NCBI GenBank assembly: GCA_030424955.1
Contig: JAUHVS010000416.1
Location: forward strand, 1-5,798
From: a bacterium
GTDB lineage: Bacteria > Myxococcota_A > Bradymonadia > UBA7976 > UBA1532
Direction: 5' to 3'
Length of the DNA: 5,798 bases
Positions 1-4,421 of the stretch are shown in pieces. The number at the start of each line of letters is the position of its first letter. Position 1 is the stretch's first letter. The notes below the pieces were generated by a model. It had not been told where the DNA came from, did no database searches, and saw only the letters and a program-made list of their open reading frames with translations. The position numbers and the translations under genes were made by a program.

Positions 1-109
1 CGGGTCCAAATGACCCACCACCCGAAGTCACCCACTATGACAAGGGCGTCATAGTGCTCTGCAAGGGTTGCAGAGTAGAGCTCGCTAACAGGCATTGATA
101 CCAGATCGT
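1..109. repeat. Hairpin-rich, low-GC intergenic segment; possible edge of a repeat or mobile element
   Basis: Bases 1-115 are 61/115 G+C, clearly lower than the surrounding genes. They contain a dense series of perfect inverted repeats. GGGTC (2-6) pairs with GACCC (12-16). CACTATGAC (33-41) pairs with GTCATAGTG (48-56). Immediately abutting that, CTCTGCAA (57-64) pairs with TTGCAGAG (68-75). CATTGA (93-98) pairs with TCAATG (110-115) across the stop codon of the acyltransferase gene. The two central hairpins both carry CAAGGG at their apex (41-46 and 62-67). CGGGT at 1-5 can also pair with ACCCG at 20-24, so a stem may be cut by the window edge. There is no T-run typical of an intrinsic terminator. 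A REP-like element or mobile-element terminus is inferred, and structured 3' UTR is the alternative. Confidence 0.5.
33..75. repeat. Two abutting perfect hairpins with a shared CAAGGG apex
   Basis: The first hairpin has a 9-bp stem (33-41 with 48-56) and a 6-base loop. The second has an 8-bp stem (57-64 with 68-75) and a 3-base loop. No base separates them. Both stems are perfect and both apices contain CAAGGG on the plus strand (CCCTTG in a minus-strand transcript). They lie about 35-75 bases downstream of the acyltransferase stop codon, so they could end or stabilise the upstream operon mRNA. The shared apex favours a dedicated repeat element over two chance palindromes. Confidence 0.6.
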
Positions 110-713
110 TCAATGGGCGTCGACCCGATTCCCTATCAGCCCCTGCCAACGCTGAGTTGCGAGGGCACCCGCGCCCTCGAGCGCCGCCTGGACGTGGGCC
201 GCGGCGTGTGCTGCGGGCGCGTCAGCGGGCAGCCGCACGGGCTCGCCCACGACGATCACCACTCGAGAGAACGGCATCGGCAGGAAGAAGCCATCCCAGG
301 CCGTTCGCAGGCGCCAGCCACGGCCCGCGGCAGCCACGGGCCACAGGGGCGCTCGACAGCGGCTCGCCACCCACCCGGCCCCGGACTTCGCGATCTGCGC
401 CGGGCCCCGAGGGCCGTCGGCGGCCACCACGGCGATCCCACCGGCCGCCACGGCGCGACGCAGCCCGCGGGCCGCCGAGAGCGCCCCGCGAGAGCTCGAC
501 CATCACCCGCGCCTGGAACCGCCCGTCCCTTGATCGGCTGATCGGCGCGACCGCACCGACGGGCCGGATCGCCAACAACGGCAACTGCTGCCCATGCCAG
601 AACGCGACCACGCCCGGCCCTGTGAGCGGAGGCCCCAGCCGATGCACGCGGAGGGTGGCGATCCAGCAGCGGACGAGCACGGCCACCACCCACGCGCCCA
701 AGGCCGCCCTCAT
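110..713 (-). pseudogene. DUF374 / lysophospholipid acyltransferase-like protein, frame-disrupted by a small deletion
   Basis: The N-terminal half (from ATG at 713) has a hydrophobic helix (residues about 6-21), the catalytic-type FWHG motif (residues 38-41) and ISRSRDG followed by QARV (residues 58-70). All are hallmarks of the DUF374 branch of LPLAT-like acyltransferases, which act on membrane lipid A or glycolipid precursors. The C-terminal half lies in another frame (499-113). It continues with SSSRGAL, then AADGPRGP, a PLWPVA segment, WDGFFLPMPFSRV and GEPVRLP, again in family order. Family members have about nine residues between ARV and RGSS, and these are missing here. In the downstream frame a TGA sits at 503-505, so no single frame covers the gene. 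Restored length would be about 210 aa, normal for the family. The start overlaps the upstream ABC gene stop (ATGA), indicating translational coupling. The gene is either a true pseudogene or a sequence/assembly error. The family call is strong; the cause of the break is inferred. Confidence 0.8.
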
Positions 714-2446
714 GCCAACCGCCCATCGATCAGGTGGACCGTGAGATCCGCCGCTCGGGCCAGCTCGGCGTCATGGGTCAGCAAGAGCACCGTCCGCCCG
801 GCGTCCACCAGGGCCCGCAGGCGCGCGCCCAGGGCGGCCCGCCCCTCGCGGTCGAGGTGGGCTTCGGGCTCATCGAGCACCAGCAACCAGGGCGCGCCAT
901 ACAGCGCCCGCGCGAGGGCCACCCGCTGCCGCTCACCGCTCGACAGCCCGGCCCCGGCGTCCCCCAACGCACCGTCCGCTCCCAGCCGCTGCCAGACCGA
1001 GGTCAGCCCGGCGTCCTCAATCGCGTGTTGGAGCCGCGCTGCGTCCAGCGCTCTGCCATCCACGATGGCCGCCTGCACGCTGCCTCGGGGGAGGCTCGGT
1101 GCGCCCAGCAACCACCCGACCCGCCGGCGCCAGGGGTCTGGGGCCAACGCGCCGAGCGCCGCCTCGCCCACGCGCACCTCGCCCTCCCACGCGGTCAAGA
1201 GGCCCCCGAGCAGCCAGGCGAGGGTCGACTTACCGGCCCCATTGGGCCCGACCACCGCGACCAGCCCGCCGGCTGGCAGATCCAGCGCGTCGATGGACAG
1301 CACCTGCCGCCCCCCTCGGTGGACGCGCACGCCGCGCAGGTGGATGGGGACCGGCTGGCTCGGCGGCGCCAAGCCCACGTCCCCGGTCGGCAGCCGCGCA
1401 GGGTGCATCAGCAGCTCATCGATGCGCGCCAGGGCCATCCGCCCGGGCTCGATGACGGCCTGCGCGCGGGCGAGACCCTTGGCGGGCTCGTAGACAAGGA
1501 GCAGCGAGACGAAGAAGCCCATCACATGCTCGGCGGCGACCACCCCGGCGGCGATGCGCTGGCTCGCCCACCACAGCGTGAGCCCCAGGGCCACCGCCCC
1601 GGCCAGCTCGGTGAGGGGGCTGGCGAGGCTGGCCAGGCGCGCTGCGTCCAAGTGCGCCGACGCCACCGCCTCGATGTCTGCCGAGACCCGCCTGCGGGCA
1701 GCCCCCTGGTCCCCTGCCAGCTGCAGCTGTGGGAGCCGCGCGAGGTCCTCAGTCATGCGGCCGGTGAGCGCCCCACGCCCTGCCAGGCCGGCCCGCGCGG
1801 CCCGCTTCAGCCGGCGCCTGAGCCGATCGAGCGGCCAGAAGATCACCGGATAGACGGCGAGGCCAGCCAGGGCCATGCGCCAATCCAGCACCAGACACAC
1901 GCCGACCAGCACGACGATCTGCGCAGCGTCTCTCGCCCGCCGAAGGTACCCGGCGACCAGCAGCTGCTGAACCGCCGCGGCGTCGTGCACCATCCGCCCG
2001 ACCACCTCACCCACGCCCATCGTGTGGGCCACATCTGGCGGCAACGCGAGCACCCGAGCGTGCACGGCCGCCTGCACCCGCTGCACCAGCCCAAGGCCGA
2101 GGCGCGCTGAGCGCACGGCGTGTCGGTGCGCGGCCCAGCCCTTGAGCGCGGCCACCCCCACCACCACCCCGGGGAGCGCGACCCGCAAGCTCTCGACCGA
2201 CGGTGCGGGCGGCAGGACGTCAGCCCAGGCGGCCGGCCAGGTCAGGCGGGTGCCCCCGAAGAGGGCGCGGAGCACGGGCCCGACCAGCAGCCCGTACGCC
2301 CCAGTACAGACCGCCAGCACGGCGGACCAGAGCGCGACAGCCGCCAGCCCCCGGCGGTCCTGGGGCGCCAGCCAGGGCCGCAGGCGGCCAGGTGACCGTC
2401 GCCTTGCACCTGTGAGCGCCACGGCTGCGTCCTTGGCGCTCAGCAT
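710..2446 (-). CDS. MsbA-like ABC exporter half-transporter (TMD-NBD fusion), degenerate Q-loop
   Basis: This 578-aa protein fits the usual length of ABCB/MsbA-type half-transporters, which dimerise in the inner membrane and flip lipids or export hydrophobic substrates. Residues about 33-325 form the membrane domain, with hydrophobic helices near 33-58, 88-103, 175-205, 275-293 and 306-325. The end of this domain (FFVSLLLVYEPAKGLARAQ, 311-329) resembles the MsbA helix-6/linker consensus. The nucleotide-binding domain has Walker A GPNGAGKST (400-408), signature LSSGE (501-505), Walker B LLVLDE (521-526) with the catalytic Glu, D-loop AHLD (529-532) and switch His558. The Q-loop position aligns with G448 (VGWLLGAP, 443-450) instead of Gln. 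The ATG at 2446 opens a short divergent spacer. The stop overlaps the acyltransferase start by four bases. Context suggests lipid A or other glycolipid export, but the substrate cannot be read from sequence. A CydC-like exporter is a less likely alternative. Confidence 0.9.
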   Translation of the reverse strand: MLSAKDAAVALTGARRRSPGRLRPWLAPQDRRGLAAVALWSAVLAVCTGAYGLLVGPVLRALFGGTRLTWPAAWADVLPPAPSVESLRVALPGVVVGVAALKGWAAHRHAVRSARLGLGLVQRVQAAVHARVLALPPDVAHTMGVGEVVGRMVHDAAAVQQLLVAGYLRRARDAAQIVVLVGVCLVLDWRMALAGLAVYPVIFWPLDRLRRRLKRAARAGLAGRGALTGRMTEDLARLPQLQLAGDQGAARRRVSADIEAVASAHLDAARLASLASPLTELAGAVALGLTLWWASQRIAAGVVAAEHVMGFFVSLLLVYEPAKGLARAQAVIEPGRMALARIDELLMHPARLPTGDVGLAPPSQPVPIHLRGVRVHRGGRQVLSIDALDLPAGGLVAVVGPNGAGKSTLAWLLGGLLTAWEGEVRVGEAALGALAPDPWRRRVGWLLGAPSLPRGSVQAAIVDGRALDAARLQHAIEDAGLTSVWQRLGADGALGDAGAGLSSGERQRVALARALYGAPWLLVLDEPEAHLDREGRAALGARLRALVDAGRTVLLLTHDAELARAADLTVHLIDGRLA

Positions 2447-2502
2447 CTGCGTGACGCACCGGGCGCGATCGCGCTACAAGCGATCAACCGAGTGAGGTCA
2501 AC
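2447..2502. promoter_or_regulatory. Divergent intergenic spacer with 12-bp palindrome
   Basis: This 56-bp gap separates the start of the ABC exporter (minus) from the start of the J-domain gene (plus), so promoters for both directions must lie here or inside the flanking genes. A perfect 12-bp palindrome, GCGCGATCGCGC, occupies 2463-2474. A Shine-Dalgarno-like AGTGAGGT (2491-2498) precedes the GTG at 2503 and supports that start. No convincing -35/-10 pair was recognised. An operator role for the palindrome is only a possibility, since such sequences arise easily in GC-rich DNA. Confidence 0.4.
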
Positions 2503-3477
2503 GTGTCGCCGTCCGCCGGGCCGAAAGTCAGCCTCCGCTTCGACGCCCCCGCCGTGTTCGAAGAGTTCTGCGAGCAGACCATCGCGCGCGGCCTCCTCGA
2601 CGCCGCCGTCGATAACGCGCCCGTCCCTGGCGCCTGGGTGGTCATCGAGATCTTCCCGCCGGGCATCGAGACACCCCTCGTCGTCGACGCGCGGGTTGTG
2701 CACCGCGGCGCCCGAGATGTCTGCCGGCTTCGCTTCCAGTGCTCCGAAGCCCAGCGCGCGTGGCTGTCGGGCTTCTTGGCGGGCGTTCATGCGACGCCAG
2801 CTCCCCAGGCGAGCGAGGCCGCCACCGTCGACGACCCCCAGGGGCTGTTCGACCGCCTCGACGACTTGACCTACTACGAGCTGCTGGGGGCACCCGTTGA
2901 CGCGCCCGATCGCGATCTGCAGTTGGCGTTCCACGCCCTCTCGCGCCAGTACCATCCCGACCTCTTCCATGGCGTCGCGGCCGAGCGTCGCGACCCCGTG
3001 GCTCGCGTGTACCGCCGTTTGAACGAGGCGTACAGCGTGCTGCGCTCCCCGGCCCGCCGCCGTAGCTACGATCGCGGCCTCGCGGGGCCGCGGCACAGCT
3101 GGCGACTGCGCTGGAACGACGAGACGCCGCAGCCCACGAGCCGCGATCCGGAGCCCACCGAGCGCCACCCCCGGGGCGCCCACTACGCCGCGCGCGCCAA
3201 CCAGCGTCTCGCGCTCCCGCGGCCGCGCCACGCGGGTCCAGAGGTCGAGGTCATCCGGCTGTTGCGGACGGCCGCCCTCCTGGAGCCGGAGAACCAGACC
3301 TATCGCGATGCGCTGACGCGCGTCATGACGGGGGCGCCGGGCGCGCTGGTCCCGCCCCCGCGGCCAGGCCGAGCACCGCACGCACCCGGCGGGACCGCGC
3401 GGCCGCCGGCCCCCCCCACCAAGCCCGCTGAGCCAGGCATCCGGGTGACCCGCACCCCCCGCCACCACGATCCATAG
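2503..3477 (+). CDS. J-domain (DnaJ-like) protein with PilZ-like N-terminus and TPR-like segment
   Basis: The protein has 324 aa. Residues about 9-92 look like the PilZ-like module common as paralogs in myxobacteria: an ARGLL segment, then VPGAWVVIEIFPPG, a central strand with VVHR (65-68) and a CRLRF strand (74-78). It lacks an obvious RxxxR c-di-GMP-binding motif, so ligand binding is doubtful. Residues about 122-192 form a J-domain (YYELLGAPVDAP through the HPD motif at 151-153 to LNEAYSVLRSPARRRSYD), which should stimulate an Hsp70/DnaK partner. Residues about 228-276 resemble a single TPR-like helical pair (RLLRTAALLEPENQTYRDAL). Residues 281-313 are a low-complexity proline-rich tail. 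There is no Gly/Phe region or zinc finger, so it is a class C-type J protein, presumably cytoplasmic. The GTG start at 2503 is supported by AGGT five bases upstream. It is transcribed alone, between a divergent and a convergent neighbour. The client or process is unknown. Confidence 0.87.
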   Translation: MSPSAGPKVSLRFDAPAVFEEFCEQTIARGLLDAAVDNAPVPGAWVVIEIFPPGIETPLVVDARVVHRGARDVCRLRFQCSEAQRAWLSGFLAGVHATPAPQASEAATVDDPQGLFDRLDDLTYYELLGAPVDAPDRDLQLAFHALSRQYHPDLFHGVAAERRDPVARVYRRLNEAYSVLRSPARRRSYDRGLAGPRHSWRLRWNDETPQPTSRDPEPTERHPRGAHYAARANQRLALPRPRHAGPEVEVIRLLRTAALLEPENQTYRDALTRVMTGAPGALVPPPRPGRAPHAPGGTARPPAPPTKPAEPGIRVTRTPRHHDP

Positions 3478-3644
3478 CCCGACACCGCCCGGCCGGCCCC
3501 TTCCGTCGTCCACAGTGAAGAGATCGGGAGGTTGGCGCCGGCAGCCGCAGACCCGCGGCGGCGTGCGGCCCCCAGCCGGCGGCAGCCGCCTGCTGCGCTT
3601 GCCTGGCAAGACTGCAGACGAAGAAGACGTACGCGAGGGGATCG
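3478..3644. other. Convergent intergenic region with two tight 13-bp inverted repeats
   Basis: This 167-bp spacer lies between the stop codons of the J-domain gene (plus) and the TPR gene (minus). It contains GGCGGC-A-GCCGCC at 3578-3590 and CTTGCC-T-GGCAAG at 3598-3610. Each is a perfect 6-bp inverted repeat around one central base, and they are seven bases apart. GGCCGGCC (3491-3498) is a further palindrome. Either tight repeat could fold as a short hairpin and act as a bidirectional, U-tract-less terminator. No T-run follows on either strand. No small gene is supported here. Confidence 0.4.
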
Positions 3645-4421
3645 CTAGAAGCGGCCGACCCAACCGATGCTGGCGCCGGTGGCCGATGCGCCGACCTGCA
3701 CCTGGCCGGCCGCGGGGGTCTCCGGCTCTGCGTCGAGCCATAGCCAGACCGCGGCGCCCAGGCCCACCGCTGCGACCGCAAAGCTCACGTCAGCGATCAG
3801 GGCCTTCGTCTCAGCGTCGTCCTTGAACGCCAGCGCCGGCGCCCGGCGCTCGGCCGAGCGCGCCTTGGAGGCGTCGTCGAGGGCCATCAGGCCGAAGGTC
3901 GTCCCCACCGCCGCGGCCGCGATCCCGGTCCCCAGCGCCACCCACGGCAGCGGCCCGGGCCCCGACTCAATGACCTCAACCGGGGCGGCCTTCGACAACG
4001 TGTTCGCGACGTCCGCTGGTTTCGCGGGCGACGGCTCGCCGCCCAGCTGGCGCACGCGGTGAATGATCGCGGTCTCGTCCGCCGGCGTGGTCGCGAGGTA
4101 GGCGCGATACCACTCAACAGCGCCCGCCTTGTCGCCGAGCTGCTCCCGGCTCCGGGCCACGTTGTACAACAGGTCGCGGTGACGGGTGAGCGTGTAGGCC
4201 TCCTGGAAGGCCACCACCGCCTCTTCAAAGCGCCCCTTTCGGTAGTGCTCGAGGCCGCTGAAGAACAACACCTCGGTGCGGTCGAGGGTCGCCTGGTCCA
4301 AGACGCCAATCTCGCGGACGTCGTGCACCTCCTCCTCGGACTCGGCCGCGGTCTCAGCCAAGGACAAGGGCGACGCGCTCAGCACCGCGGCCCCGCACAG
4401 CGTCGCCAACCAGCGGCGCAT
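3645..4421 (-). CDS. Secreted/envelope TPR protein with two C-terminal hydrophobic segments
   Basis: With the ATG at 4421 the product is 258 aa. A GTG one codon upstream (4424) is also possible, and residue numbers here count from that GTG. The ATG is preferred because GGTGG lies six bases upstream of it. A signal peptide spans about residues 1-23 (RR, hydrophobic core, cleavage after SLA). An acidic linker (26-37) precedes two TPR motifs at about 52-84 (FEEAVVAFQEAYTLTRHRDLLY) and 85-118 (EQLGDKAGAVEWYRAYLATTP), which are protein-interaction modules. Hydrophobic stretches at about 158-181 and 208-230 flank a charged, alanine-rich loop and are probably membrane helices. The protein ends in a Gly-rich strand with terminal Phe. 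This layout recurs in uncharacterised myxobacterial envelope proteins. Its start overlaps the stop of the upstream glycine-rich gene (TGATG), so the two are probably co-translated and may function together. The specific role is unknown. Confidence 0.85.
   Translation of the reverse strand: MRRWLATLCGAAVLSASPLSLAETAAESEEEVHDVREIGVLDQATLDRTEVLFFSGLEHYRKGRFEEAVVAFQEAYTLTRHRDLLYNVARSREQLGDKAGAVEWYRAYLATTPADETAIIHRVRQLGGEPSPAKPADVANTLSKAAPVEVIESGPGPLPWVALGTGIAAAAVGTTFGLMALDDASKARSAERRAPALAFKDDAETKALIADVSFAVAAVGLGAAVWLWLDAEPETPAAGQVQVGASATGASIGWVGRF

Noticed and set aside
76..100. Integron attC-like site near GCTAAC / GTTAGC
   Set aside because: The bases do not match the RYYYAAC or GTTRRRY core consensus and no paired core site with proper spacing is present.
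110..451. Independent 113-aa gene starting at GTG 451
   Set aside because: It begins mid-domain. Family sequence (SSSRGAL onwards) continues upstream in the same frame to 499, so it is the 3' part of the broken acyltransferase.
485..510. Programmed frameshift joining the two acyltransferase halves
   Set aside because: No slippery heptamer is visible and about ten conserved residues are absent, which a ribosomal frameshift would not restore.
594..1493. 299-aa plus-strand frame over the acyltransferase and exporter
   Set aside because: Ser/Arg/Pro/Ala-rich antisense artefact with no motif or supported start.
734..2110. 458-aa open frame on the plus strand opposite the ABC exporter
   Set aside because: It is antisense to a gene with complete ABC motifs, and its translation is Arg/Gln/Pro/His-rich low-complexity sequence, as expected from GC-rich codon bias.
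2440..3741. 433-aa open frame on the minus strand opposite the J-domain gene
   Set aside because: It spans the divergent spacer and overlaps both neighbours. The opposite strand has a clear HPD J-domain, and this frame shows no recognisable motifs.
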